Below, piece by piece: positions 12,149 through 24,562 of a stretch of DNA of 64,000 nucleotides. Where the stretch lies: the NCBI GenBank assembly GCA_958295665.1, contig OY282558.1, positions 186,040,015 to 186,104,014 of the forward strand, written 5' to 3'. Every line of letters begins with the position of its first letter. The first letter of the stretch is position 1. The notes beneath the pieces are model-generated. The model had not been told where the DNA came from. It did no database searches and worked only from the letters and a program-made list of their open reading frames with translations. The DNA comes from Tipula vernalis (lineage: Eukaryota > Arthropoda > Insecta > Diptera > Tipulidae). The translations under genes and the position numbers were made by a program.

Positions 12149-13945
12149 ATGTCAAAACGATCTGAAGTTTGGAATCATTTTAAAAAAAATTACAAAATTG
12201 GCATGTTTCTTTCTGTAAGCATTGCAGTAAACAATTAGGATGTAAAGGATCATCAACGACGCCACTTCTAAACCATTTGAAACTGCATAAAATTTATATT
12301 AACTCATCTAGCTCGTTTCTCCTACTACATCTTTATTAATTGAAGAAAAAAATGATCAAACTGAAAACTTGGAAGAAATTTTGTCACGATATGTAGCAGA
12401 AGACGGCTTTTCAATCAATTCTGTAGTAAAATCACGAGCTATTCAAGGATAGATGTAAAGGGTTTGCCATGCCTAAAAGTCTCACAACTGTCACCAAATG
12501 CATTTTGGTATTTATGTTATCAATAAATTTAAAAAAAAAATGTCAAATTTGCAATAACAGTAGACGAGTGGACTGACAATTCCATGAGTAGATACCTCAA
12601 CGTTTCGCTTCATGCTCTTGCGGATAGTTTGATGAAAAAATTGGAAGTGTATGTTTTAGGATTCGTTCTAATAAAAGGTTCATGCAATGCGGAACAAACA
12701 AAACTTTACGTTGAAAATAAATTAAAAGAATTTAAAATTGACATCAAAACAAATATAATATCATCAACACATGATGCAGCCGCAGTTATGGTCAAATATG
12801 GAAGAATCCTGGGCATAACATCTCAACTTTGCCATTTTAGCAATAATTGATGTACTGTACAAAAAAAGGCAACATCTCTTTACGAAGAAGACGAGGAAAT
12901 AACAGAAGACTATGATGAAGAAGAAATAGAAGATAAGTCTGACGAAAACAATAAAAATTTTATGAATGTAAATAGTTTTGAAGATGCTAACATAATCTTC
13001 CAACAAGCAGAAAATGATGTAAATTATAAAAATGATCAAATCCTCTTCGGTAAAAAATAATATATTACAAGGACATGTTAATGAACAAGAGGGTAAACCA
13101 TTGCAGTTGATGTTAGATATCAAAATACGATGCGATTCTTTGATAACTATGATCAAACGTTTTTATCAAATAAAGGAACCGGTAAATAGAACTTTCAATG
13201 AATTGGGTCAACCTAAAATTACGGAGAGAAACATATCCATTTTAAAGCAGTGGCTTGATATCTTATCGCCGCTTGAAACAGCTGTAAAGCAACTAAGTAA
13301 AAATTCAGCGACGCTTTTGACCGCTGAAGGCGTTTATAAATTCGTATTCGAGCAGTTAAACGAATTTGGAACTGAACTTAGTAAAAATGTATCGAAACAG
13401 ATTAAAAAACGGTTGGATGAACGTCGCGACAAAACTCTAATGACTTTAATAATCTTTTTAGAAACTGGTAGCATTCCTCGTTCCAATAAATATTTCGAAT
13501 ACTTTAGAAAAGACGCCGCTATTGAATTGGCCGTAAAAATTTTTGAAAGAATTCATCCATTTAAGTGTGGTAGGACTCATGATGACTGTGAGGTTGTAGT
13601 TGAAGTAGAAGCAATCTCAAGTGAAAATGAATATGAAGTGACTCACAGTACAACATCACTGCAACAACAACTAGAAGTGACAATTTCTTCAATTATACAA
13701 TTTGGAGAACAGAATGAAATTAATAGCTCAACATTGCTGAAAAAGATTTCCTGTTGCTAAGCAACTCTAAGACCAGGACAGAAAATTTAAATATTTTATT
13801 TAATGCTTTGCTTACAATTAAACTAACGTCAACAACGGTGGAACGCGTCTTTTCAATTGCGGGTTTAACTAGAACACAAATTAGAACTCACCTTAATTTC
13901 GAAACATTTAATGCAATTGTTTTCTTAAAGTATGCATTTTTATGA
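12149..13945 (+). pseudogene. hAT transposase, multiply frameshifted
   Basis: In order, across several frames: a BED zinc finger (SEVWNHF, then after a frame change FCKHCSKQLGCKGSS and LLNHLKLHK) near 12150-12290; the RNase H-like core start AITVDEWTDNSMSRYLNVS with the first catalytic Asp near 12560; the second Asp in ISSTHDAAAVMV near 12775; a long helical region (WLDILSPLETAVKQLS) at 13032-13740; and the hAT C-terminal dimerisation motif (LTSTTVERVFSIAGL, then IRTHLNFETFNAIVFL) at 13800-13940. Stops and frame changes at about 12230, 12850 and 13760 make it non-functional. The stretch before 13032 is acidic and low in complexity. Confidence 0.85.
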
Positions 13946-14221
13946 AATAAAAATATAAGTTTCTTAAGGTAAGTATTAAATTTGCGTGTTACATTTATTT
14001 AAAATTATATTATTATTTGGTATTATTTTATGAATTATTATTTATTTTATGTAATGAACTGCAAATGAATCGAAAAATTCGATCACGAAAAATTGGAATA
14101 TATAGTATAGTATATTTTTATTTATTATCCGGATATTCGGATTATCCGAATAATTTTATTTGTAAGTATTCGATATTCGGATAATCATAAATGTCGGATA
14201 TTTGGAAACCCTACTGTGGAT

Positions 14222-16600
14222 CCACCACAAGTCCACAATGATATTGGCATCATCATAAAATCACATTCGGGCCTCTCCCGCAAACTTTTTTTAGGCCCCT
14301 AAAAATGCTTCTTTTACCTATGAACAAGTAAAGCTTTTCACATATTACTTAGCTTTTCACTATTTCACGTAAAAATTTGCTTTACGTCGTTTTTTAAATA
14401 AAAAAATTGTTCTTCCTATTTATTATCTAGCCTCCAGCCTCGCATTGTTTACAATTACATATATGATTTTGAGAGGAGAATTTAAGAAGTTGCGCAAATT
14501 TTAATGTTTACAAGTTCATATTTAGACCCTGCAGACTGTTAGTGCCCGAAAAAAATGTCAACTAATTCAGTGGAAGATAGTTTCTTTATCGGTAAAACCC
14601 TTTACCCCTTTCAATCCTGAAACGAAACAAATTATATCAATAATTTTGAAATAATCTCAAAAATGTCAAATTTTCAAAGTATCTTGTATATTCTAGAAAC
14701 TTCTCAAACGTCAAATTTTTCGTAAATATGTAAAACCGAAGGAAATCCTACACGCAATAATCACTACCATATGAAATGTAAATAGCCTGAACATTCTTGA
14801 ATAATTTCGAATATCCTACGAAATCGAAGAAATATCGAAATTTCGGCATAATCTCGAGAAATCTACTATCACGATTTATAGGTCTTAAGCTCAGAACATT
14901 ACCATACAAAATTTCAATAAATTTGAAAATCTCGAATAATAATAAAATTGTCGAAAAACTTAAGAAATTTAGAATAAACCACGGAATAATCTCCAGTACC
15001 CCAGAAAAACCCGAATAATCTCTGTATTATATGAATCTCGATGCCTAATTTCGATAAGCCTGTTAGTAAACCCAAGAATATTTCGAAAAATTCCGAAAAT
15101 TAGTGAAATTAGCGAATTATTGGTCAAGTAACTTAATGTTACTAATCCTAAAGCAAAATGCTACTAAGCAATATAAGGCCCAACCAAACGTTGTAGATAA
15201 CCATATTATTCTAATAGGCTCTATGATTCTCGAGTAACATCGAACAATCAAATACATTCGACAATCTCATACATACTCGAATAATCTCGAATAACTTAAC
15301 TGTTTCGAAACACCAAATCACCAATTAAGCCTGGAACATTATGCATTTCATCTCTACGCTAAACTCCAAAAATCTCGAGAAAATTTAAAAAGTGATCAAA
15401 AGATGAAATCCCAAAAAACGGGATATGAAATCGGGAAGCGGCGAGAATTTCCAAAATCAGGAGAATTTCAACGAGAACAAACAAAAAAAATACACCATCC
15501 GGTTTACAGTTAGTTCAATTTGTATTTACCGTTTATCGCTAATCAAAAAGAGCTAGTACACGAGATACTATAAGCCGAACGAACGCTAATTCGTTACAGA
15601 AACTGATTAGTTTGGTTCAAAAATCCATTGATTCCTTCTCTAAAGCAAAGCCGCTTCTAATAAGCGAAATTGCTTTCAATGGTGGTTAGATATTTTCCTA
15701 CCAAGAAAGTTTCACAATAATTTTTCGCTAACTGCTTAGCAGCATCTAGCTCTCCTTTGCAAATTAGATTCATCCTTTTTAATTTGATTTGTAAAAGGTT
15801 GAATTTGAAGTAGAAAAGGGGTAAATTTGGAGTCTAAAATTTATATTACAAATAAATAAATCCAGCTATCTTTTGCGTCCAAAAATTGTTAACAACTACT
15901 ATAAAAAAACAAATTAAAGATACTCGAAATAAAATGCAGCTTTCAGATGTTTATGGCGTGCCGTATGTGTGGCTCGATGTACACGCCATTTTCATTAATT
16001 AATACATACATTTTATTTTAATTTATTTTTTGATTAATAAACATTTTAATTTTTAATATATATTTGTTTTTTTTTTTGTAAACATGTTTTGTTTATTTGT
16101 TTTATTACCACCATAATTGTATGTTTGTTTTTTTTTTATTTTTTAAACGAGCACGCGTGCTCTCATCACAATATCCGAGACAAGACTGATGAGATGACTA
16201 TTAGAAAAATAAGTTTTATTTTTATTTATTTTGTTTTTGTTCGTCGCACGCACAGTTGGTATGCTGCTTGAGTAGGTGGGTTGTTTTGGTTGTGCAAGTT
16301 CGCGTGGACGAATTGTAGTGGTGAGTGAAATGATATGAATAAATGAGCCGCTACATGTTTTCCGATATGTACATGCAGATAATGTTGTGAAAAGGTTTGT
16401 TTGATTTTATAATGTATGTAATAGAACTGGCCAAGGTTTCTATGCGTTAGCTTGAGCTGAATTATATCTTGATATGTAAATGGCGTACAGCAACTAATTG
16501 ATAATGAATTTCCTAAGGCTCCTTAATTTGTTGCTATAAAAATCTTTACAGAAGATTAAGGTAGGAGGAGCAAATGTTCCTCAAAGAGGATAGACGTGTT
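14222..16600. other. AT-rich region, no gene recognised
   Basis: No supported coding sequence. From about 14650 to 15450 the words CGAATAATCTCGA, ATTTCGAAA and similar occur again and again with no fixed period, as if an old simple repeat had diverged. The region 15900-16250 has long T and A runs. I see nothing else. Confidence 0.4.
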
Positions 16601-17101
16601 TTTTCTATCCTATTCAAAAAATCTAATTTTATTTTTATTTTTTTTTGGTACATAGGTTTATATATTTTAATTTTTAATATTTAACTTAAATTTGATTTAA
16701 CTTAGTTTAATCTAAAGTGTTATAATATCAAAGTGAAAATAATTTGTGTGTGTTTTCGGAAAATGCAATCCATCGGGATGCATTTGTCAGGCAATGTTTT
16801 ATATTTGTATTGATGGATAAAGAAATCAAGGTTCTTGATTTCTTGATTATGTGCCTGATTTTGATTTTTGGTTTTTGTCTGGTTGTACATGTAATTGATT
16901 ACTAAAATGTATTTTCATATTTTATTTTATTTTACGCATTCTAGAATTTGTTTTTGTGTTTTATTTTATATACAACCGACCCAAATATATCTCTATAAAT
17001 GTACATTTGTTGAACATATTGTTCTGTTTTAGTTTCTCTACTCTTTCTCAGTATGTGTGTTTATTTGTATTGCCGATGTTGTTTTGTACATAGCAGGAAA
17101 T

Positions 17102-17258
17102 CCGGCTGTTCACACGCAGTTAACACTGCAACACATCATTTCCTCTTTTCTTACCTCTTTGCCAATAAACTTCTTTCCCCCTCCAGTTAGTTTATAGGCA
17201 AAGAAGTAAGAAACGAGGAAATGATGTGTTGCAGTGGTAACTGCGTGTGAACAGCCGG
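17102..17258. repeat. Long near-perfect hairpin, palindromic MITE copy 1
   Basis: Two 62-bp arms (17102-17163 and 17197-17258) are nearly perfect reverse complements around a 33-base loop. The outer end reads CCGGCTGTTCACACGCAGT and the inner end CTTACCTCTTTGCC. Related sequence forms a second hairpin at 51344-51474, so this is a dispersed palindromic element rather than a single chance structure. Confidence 0.8.
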
Positions 17259-18280
17259 TATTGCTTTCTAACAAAATGAGTTAAGCATTTTATTTGGTTA
17301 ACGTTTGGTCAAAGCAACAGCAAAAATTAACCCAATTTTGGTCTAATTTTTTTTCGTGTATTTTCTTATAAATTCGACTCTTGTGGCAGGTATTGAAACT
17401 AAAAATTTGGTTAAGATTTGCTTAACCACTACATTTTTTTGGGTTAGCTAAACTATTTTTCGGTCTATCTAGTACGATTGTTGTTGTAATTTTTTTATTT
17501 TTGGTGAAAGCAATACAACTAATGTGCGCGATTGGCGATATAATATACTTAGCATATAGTGTACTACACGAGGCCAATATTCATGCATGAATCTGTTTGA
17601 ATATTGATTGGAAATTTCCTATATTAGTTGAAATTATATTGTGGGAGCATATAAATGATAAATTCCTGATATATTAATTTTTATTTAGTTACATCAACAG
17701 GATTATATACTTTATATACACACACAAGAATATATTTTAATGTTAATTTAGGTTAAATTAAATTTAATTCAAAGTAGGACGATAGTCGATGAGTGGAGGA
17801 AAGACGTATTTTCTCTTGCTGAATGAATTTATTTTATTTTATTTAATTTAGTTAATTTAAATAAATTATTTAAATTACATTTTAATTCAAATTATTAGTA
17901 TCTTGTGTTTGATGAGTGAAATATTAGAATATTTAAGTAAAAATATTTAAATTACAAATAGATGTAATCCATCGGGATTCATTTAACAGCCAATGTTATG
18001 TTTTTAGCAAGAGGAGAGATCCCGGTTCATCGAATTTTTCAGTTTTATAAAAAAAATACACAATATACATATGTAGATTTATGCTTAACACAGAAACAAC
18101 ACTGTTGCCAAAATTTAAGGAAAAAAATAAAAATGAAAAATCCCGGTTATCAATTGAAAATCTGGATAAACAAGTGACACAAAAAAATTGAATGTGTAAA
18201 AAAAAATTACGGATAATAGAGGTTTACGGATAATCGGATCCCGAAGAGTCGAGTTTCGACTGTATATTATTTTGTACAAC

Positions 18281-19605
18281 CTGTTAAAGTTAGCCGAAAG
18301 TCTCCAGCCGAAAGTTAAAAGTCGATAATGCAGATTATGTTATTGACATTCCAGCCGAAAATAAATTAGCATCTAGAGTGTTATGTCTGGAGATGAATTG
18401 CATTGATGTGATTTGTCAATAGCTATCGCCGGAAAAAAATTCAGTTCAAGTTTCCCATGGGAAATCTCGGAAAATTCAAAAAACTTTCAGCCGAAAGTAA
18501 GAAATGGATGAATAAAATTAGCTTCTAGAGTGTTATATCTGGAGATGGATTGCATTAATGTGATTTGCCAATAGCTATCGCAGGAAAAAAATTCAGTTCA
18601 AGTTTCCCGTGGGAAATCTCGGAAAATTCGATTTTCCAAAAATTATTAGAAAATTTGTATAGAATCAGCCTCTAGAGTGCTATGTCTGGAGATGGATTGC
18701 ATTGATGTGATTTGTCAATAGCTATCGCAGGAAAAAAAATCAGTTCAAGTTTTCCGTGGGAAATCACGGAAAATTCGATTTTCAAAAAATTATTAGAAAA
18801 TGTATATAAAATCAGCCTCTAGACGGGAAACTTGAACTAAATTTTTTGCCTGCGATAGTTATTGGCAAATCACATCAATGCAATCCATCTCCAGACATGT
18901 GGCTGATTTTATAAAAATTTTCTAATAATTTTTGGAAAATCGGATTTTCCGAGATTTCCCGCGGGAAATTTGAACTGGATTTTTTTCCTGCGATAGCTAT
19001 AGATAAGTCATATCAATGCAATCCATCTCCAGACATAACACTATAGAGACTGATTTTATTCATCCATTTCTTACTTTCGGCTGGAAACTTTTTTGAATTT
19101 TCCGAGATTTCCCACGGGAAACTTGAACTGCATTTTTTTCCTGCGATAGCTAGTGACAAGTCACATAAATGCAATCCATCTCCAGACATAACACTTTAGA
19201 GGCTGATTTTATACAAATTTTCTAATAATTTTTGGAAAATAATCGAATTTTGCCAGATTTCCCACGGGAAACTTGAACTGAATTTTTTTCCTTCGATAGC
19301 TATTGACAAATCACATAAAAACGATTCAACTTCAGATATACACTCTAGAGGCTGATTATATTTCAATTTTGTGGATTTAAATCCATGTATCCTATTTACT
19401 TTCGGCTGATAACTACTAAATTTTTTATTTTCGGCTGGAATGTTAATATCATAATCTGCATTATCGGCTTTTTACTTTCTGCTGGAAACTTCCGGCTGGG
19501 ATTATAAATCTGCATTACCATTTGTTTTTACTTTCGACTGGACTAACACAATCTGCATTATCGACTTTTCACTTTCAGCTGGCAACTTTCGGCTAACTTT
19601 AACAG
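18281..19605. mobile_element. Foldback element with repeated inverted arms
   Basis: The ends are inverted matches: CTGTTAAAGTTAGCCGAAAG at 18281 and its complement ending at 19605, continuing as GTCGATAATGCAGATT on both sides. Each arm holds several direct copies of a unit of about 150 bp marked by CTAGAGTGTTATGTCTGGAG, AATAGCTATCGC and AGTTCAAGTTTCCC (left arm CTAGA marks at about 18372, 18524, 18671 and 18818); the orientation flips near 18830. No coding sequence is present. Structure fits a non-autonomous foldback transposon. No clear target duplication. Confidence 0.8.
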
Positions 19606-20679
19606 TATAATTTGAACATAGCAGAAAATGTACTACATGAACCAAATATACTTCGTGTGATATACAGATTATATGTACATATTCGATTTTGCAATGCAAG
19701 GTGACCATAAACGCTTTCTTGGTATATAGTATACACGAGGCATGCATGTATTCGATTCAAATTGGATCCTTGTGTTTTGTGTGATTGAATGTGTTTGAAC
19801 ATTGATTGGAAATTTCCTATATTATATACAAATTATTTGTGCATGCTCGATTTTGCAGTACAGTGTGACCATTAAAATTGTATGATTATATACATAGGAA
19901 TATATAAATTTCGAAAATATTAATTTTATTTGATTATGTCAACAGGGATATATACTTTATGCTGGAGAAGTGAGTGAGCGAAAGTTAGAAGTGGGTTCTG
20001 AGGGGATTTTCATTTTCTGGTTAGGTTTCGGGGCTTTTTGTAGGGGGATGTGCCGTGTGCGGCTGAATGTTTCTGACTGTATATATATTTTAGAGTTAAT
20101 TTGAATTGAATTTAATTTTAATTTTCTCTTGCTGAATGAGTTTATTTAATTTGGTTTAGTTAATTTAGTTATTTCAATTACATTTTGTTTTGTAACTCAA
20201 GGAAAGTTTTCATTTTTTGGAGGCGATATACTTTGTATTGACCTCGGGTTAAAGTATGGGGGGGATTTTGATATTTCTACTTTTTTTCTGGTAGATACTC
20301 GTATATTTATAAATGATTGGTCTTTTAATTTTTTCTGATTAACAAGTCGAAATTGTTGTGAATGCCATTATTTTTAATATATTTTGACTATAAAAAGCCG
20401 AAAGAATTTTATTGATTTAATACAGACAAACTTTCTCTTTCTGCGGAAAAGTTGCGTACTGTGATTCTAAGAAAATCTTAAAAACACAATTTGCAATTAA
20501 GAACTTAACTTTTGAGCCGCCGCAATTGGCATCTTTATGCTTTTTTGCTAAATTTTTTTGTTCAATGTGCTACTGTAAGTTTTGTGACGCCGCTTATGAA
20601 ATGCTGCCTTAAAATATATATTTATTTTTCTATTTTTTTATCTCCGTTATATTTATCAACAAGCGCAATTAGTAAATTC

Positions 20680-22098
20680 TTGCTCAAAGAAAGAAAAATT
20701 CCAATTGAAGAGAGTGCCTTTCTTTTAGACATGAGATCAGAGTGGAAAATAGTTATAAGTTCTATGGATATACAAAAATCGAAACAAATCAATAATAGAA
20801 TGAAGAGGAAATTACAAGAACAACTGAGGTTATCTAGAGTTGCTAAGGAAATTTACCAAACGTCCCTACTTCTCAAACAGGTGTTAGTTTAGAGTCAAAA
20901 ATAAGTTGAGAAATAGAAGCAGTTGATTCAGATTTATCATTTGATATTGATATACAAGAACCCCAACAGAAAATAACTGCTTTTTCACAAATGCGAACAC
21001 CATTATCCAACTTAGGGACGGCTTATGACCGTACCGGTGTATTAGACAGAGCTGCTGCTGCTATTGCTAGTGCTGTTTTTGAAGATGTGGGGCTAATTAC
21101 AGCAGATGATAAACACAAAATAATAGATCGATTGAAGGTAAGACGGCAACGAATAAAGGTAAGGTCCAATCTACAGATGCTAGCGAACCATGAATCCAGT
21201 AACAAGTACAAGAATTTATTGGTAATAAGAACTACGGAGAAATGTAATCGAAGAGCATTATATATTAGTGCAAGAACCGGGATCTAAATGTATATGTCAT
21301 ATTTCTCCTTGGTCTGGTTCCGCTGTTGCAATTAGTGGAAATATTTTTGAATTTTTTGATGAACATTCAATCGATTCTTCTTAAGTGCAATTGGTTGTGA
21401 TGGAATAGTTATAAATACAAGCCAAAACGGAGGAGTCATTAGAAAACTAGAAATGAAATGGAATCGTCACTACAGTGGTTTGTAAGTCAGTTACAGGCCA
21501 ACGAACTATCATTTCGACACCTTTTCCATCATCTCGATGGATTAACTATAGGACCTAAAAGCTTTTCGGGGCCTATTGGGAAACAATTAGAAGGCTACAC
21601 AAATATTCCAGTATCTCAATAAAAGCCGTAATTTAGGTTTAGTGGATGCGAATGACTTGAGCACAGATCAAAAATGTGTTCAATCGATTTGGCTAATAAA
21701 AATCTCGGAAAAATTGCTCATGCAAGGTGGCTTACCACGGCTAATCGGATTCTCTCGATTATACATTGGAAGTGAAGCACCGTCAAGCGAATTAATAATA
21801 TTAGTAACGTACATGGTTTTCGATTAAAATACAATCGTCTAGTAAAGATGGAGCTAAGCATTTATGGAAAAGTATTCAATATAGTCGATATCTTAGCGCG
21901 GATTTACGAAAAATTATTGATACTATAATTCAACGAAACGGATACTTTGCCCATCCGGAAAATATTCTATTGTGTATGATATCGGATAATCGAGAGCATA
22001 TCCGAGAACTAGGCGTTCGAAAAATATTTAAAATGAGATCTCAACGGACAGAAGGAAACATCCACAAATTTCAAGTACCAAAAATAAAACTTTTATAG
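20680..22098 (+). pseudogene. Relic of an unclassified transposon-like protein family
   Basis: Pieces in several frames share one order. They are DRTGVLDRAAAAIASAVFED and the basic DRLKVRRQRIKVR (20991-21190); LQWFVSQLQANELSF, HLFHHLDG and KSFSGPIGKQLEG (about 21465-21600); DLSTDQKCVQSIW (21650); and SIQYSRYLSADLRKIIDTI, RNGYFAHPENILLCMI and REHIRELGVRKI up to a stop at 22098. From memory these phrases belong to an uncharacterised multi-copy protein family in arthropod and cnidarian genomes. I know no assigned function and see no inverted ends. At least three frame breaks are present. Confidence 0.6.
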
Positions 22099-22109
22099 TT
22101 TGATTAATG

Positions 22110-23290
22110 TGTAAAATTCTTGGATTTTGTGTATAAAATTGAATTTATAGGGAAAGTTCTAATAAAAAAATTCCAAAAGGATATTCTTATGTGTTTATCA
22201 ATTTTCAACCCCTCGGCGGCACCTCAAGAAATATTTGTAAAAATTTGCTATTTTACTGGAGTTATAATAGGGTGAATACACAACTATCCCGCACTATTAA
22301 AAATTAAATAAAAAATAAAAAAATGTTTTATCATTTTCGTTCCACCCTAATGTACGCGTTTTAAAAATAGGTATTGGACCGATATATATCTCATACCGAT
22401 ACGTATATGTATATGTAAAAGTCAACAAGATAGTTTTTTTTTAAAAATCGGCTGTCCGATAAATTTCGGCCTACCACTTCCCAGAAGCCTTCTGGTTTGG
22501 TAGCAATACCTCTGATATCACCAAAATTTTATTCACACTAATACGCCTAGATGATATCAAAGAGGTAACGGCCATATTTATTTTATTTTGCAGGGTTTTG
22601 CTTAATTCAAAATTTGACGTCTAATAACAATAACAATCTAATTAGTTCGCGTGTTTAACGAACGGAGGGAAAGTCGAAGTTTACTTTCACCGTCAAGACG
22701 AAACTCCAAATTATGATCATAAAATTAATTTTTAGAACTATAAATAATTTTAACGACCAAAACAAGGCAATAATCGTAAAGGTAGAGAAGAAACCGCAAA
22801 AATTAATTTAGTACTGTAAAAATAAAAATGTTGCTGGCAATCTCGACGCACGTTTTTGACATTAAAATAATCGTAAACTTTTTGATTTCCATAAATTCAT
22901 AATTTGATGGCTCTAAATCCTATTTTGTAAAACCCTTTTTTAACCAATTTAAATTTTCCGTCGTAGTAAAGTAACTAATAATTTAGCTACACAAAACCGT
23001 TTAATGTGATTGGCATCACTTTAATTTGTATAACTTTAGATACCAAGAATGTTTTTCATCCCATCCGAGCATCGAAAGTGGAAACACCTTGATAGTGAGG
23101 TAGGAATTTTTTAGCGATTAATTTTTTGTGCGGATAAATTTAAAAAAAAATAATAAAAATTCTTTCAAAAAAAATAAAAAATCGAACAATAAACAATCAG
23201 AAACATAAAAATAAAAGGAAAATACAAATAAGTAAAATTAAAAAGTGTACAAGAAGAATTAAAGAATTAAAAATAAGTGAAAGTGAGGAA
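22110..23290. other. Non-coding; may include the 5' UTR of the LINE
   Basis: No gene seen. The last several hundred bases, which become A-rich towards 23290, directly precede the LINE ORF1 and may include its 5' untranslated region and internal promoter, but I cannot place the element's start. Confidence 0.35.
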
Positions 23291-23326
23291 AGATAAAATG
23301 GCGGCGTACCAAGCCGACCAAATTAT

Positions 23327-24561
23327 GTGAAAAAGGACATGAGAAACTCAGACAAAGATTTTTGTGGTTTCGAAGAAGCGAAAATGAAAAATAAAAGAAA
23401 ATTAATAAACAACAGTGACCTTGAAATGTTAAAAGAAAATGAGTTAAAACCAAATGCCAAAAGAAGAATCATGGAAGCAAACCAAGTTAATAATAGTGAA
23501 ACAACAATAACACAAAATCAGCAAAGAGAAAAAAACAATATGGCAGAAAATAAATATAATAGCTCAGATAAAGGACCGTTCTACGTATTAATCGACACAA
23601 ATACACCGCAAAAAATGATATCGGTAATACTAGCGCGAATTTTTACACAAAACAATATTCAAATAAAAAATATAATAGAAGCAAATAAAAAATTGCCAGA
23701 GTTGAGTTCGAAACTTTCGATAAAGCCAACAAGTGTGTATGGAAAGACGACCCAGTAAACAAAATTCTCGTGGGAAAAGGGTACAAATGTTTCATACCCA
23801 AAACATATACGCATGTAGAAGGAGTAGTGAAAGGAATCGTTGGAGAATTTACACTGGAAGAAATAAAAGATAACCTCACTAGCGATTTTCCAATCACCAA
23901 AATGGAAATTATACAAACATGGGACAGGAAAGAAAAAACGCTAAAGGACACAAATATTCTCAGAATGGAAATCAGAGCCAGCATGCTACCAAAAACAGTA
24001 CGATTCTATAACATAAATTTAAAAACGGACATATATATACCTAAACTAAGATTTTGCTCCGCATGCTTAAGCTATGGACACATTAAAAAATTTTGCCATC
24101 CACAAATAAAAAGGTGTACAAAGTGTGCAAAACCAATGGTAATCAATGAAACACATATATGTCAAGATAAACCAGAATGTAAATTTTGCGAAAAGGTGGA
24201 ACATTTCACGAATTCAAGAAACTGCCCGAAAAAGAAAAGGCAAACCAATATAAAAATCCATATGATAAAAAACAAAACGACATTTAAAGAAACAATACAA
24301 GCCTTATACCCAAGAAGCAGAGAGAGGCTCAATGAACTACAGTTGCAGGATTTCCCGAGTTTACCAAACAACGATACACCAAACGCCTGGATATTAAAAA
24401 CGAATAGACAAGAAGTAATAGTAAAGGAACAGAGAATGAAAATAGAACAACTACAACAAGCCCTAAATCAATTCATAAAAATCAGCAACAGCGTTTATAC
24501 AGTACCAGATCTACTAACTATCGATCTGAAGGCGGTAGTACAACAACTAAATAAAAAATAA
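23327..24561 (+). pseudogene. LINE ORF1 protein (RNA-binding, gag-like)
   Basis: Two open pieces, 23327-23758 and 23770-24561, belong together across one frame change. The N-terminal part is charged and polar. The C-terminal part has three cysteine knuckles in a row near residues 97-160 of the second piece: CSACLSYGHIKKFC, CTKCAKPMVINETHIC and CKFCEKVEHFTNSRNC. This triple arrangement is typical of I and Jockey ORF1 proteins, which bind element RNA. The stop TAA at 24559-24561 is followed after a single base by the ORF2 ATG. Confidence 0.8.
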
Positions 24562-24562
24562 G

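Larger units (their letters stand above)
6114..14213 (+). mobile_element. hAT-family DNA transposon, split by a nested Ty3/Gypsy element
   Basis: The left end reads TAGGGTTTCCAA (6114) and the right end at 14213 is its exact 12-bp inverted match. The flanking 8-mers are GTGTGGAT (6106-6113) and CTGTGGAT (14214-14221), 7 of 8 identical, which fits the 8-bp target duplication of hAT elements. Sub-terminal sequence rich in CGGATATTCG-type words occurs at 11735-11830 and, inverted, at 14110-14205. A decayed hAT transposase lies in between (12149-13945). The first 15 bases are separated from the rest by the retroelement starting at about 6129. The assignment of the far-left terminus rests on the end and duplication match. 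Confidence 0.75.
16740..20210. repeat. Diverged duplicated non-coding blocks
   Basis: Several segments occur twice in the same order. The block at about 17545-17725 (GAATATTGATTGGAAATTTC, then a part ending CAACAGGATTATATACTTTA) matches about 19725-19965. The words TTTTCTCTTGCTGAATGA and following T/A-rich sequence at about 17810 match about 20125. ATCCATCGGGAT with flanks at about 16770 matches about 17965. The blocks look like copies of one old interspersed or locally duplicated repeat. No coding capacity is visible. Confidence 0.55.

Noticed and set aside
14797..15018. 73-residue frame in the CGAATAATCTCG-rich region
   Set aside because: Low-complexity AT-rich sequence; no motif and no neighbour context.
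23643..23984. Hydrophobic minus-strand frames across the LINE
   Set aside because: The LINE sense strand is A-rich, so its complement gives Phe/Leu-rich open frames; they are shadows.
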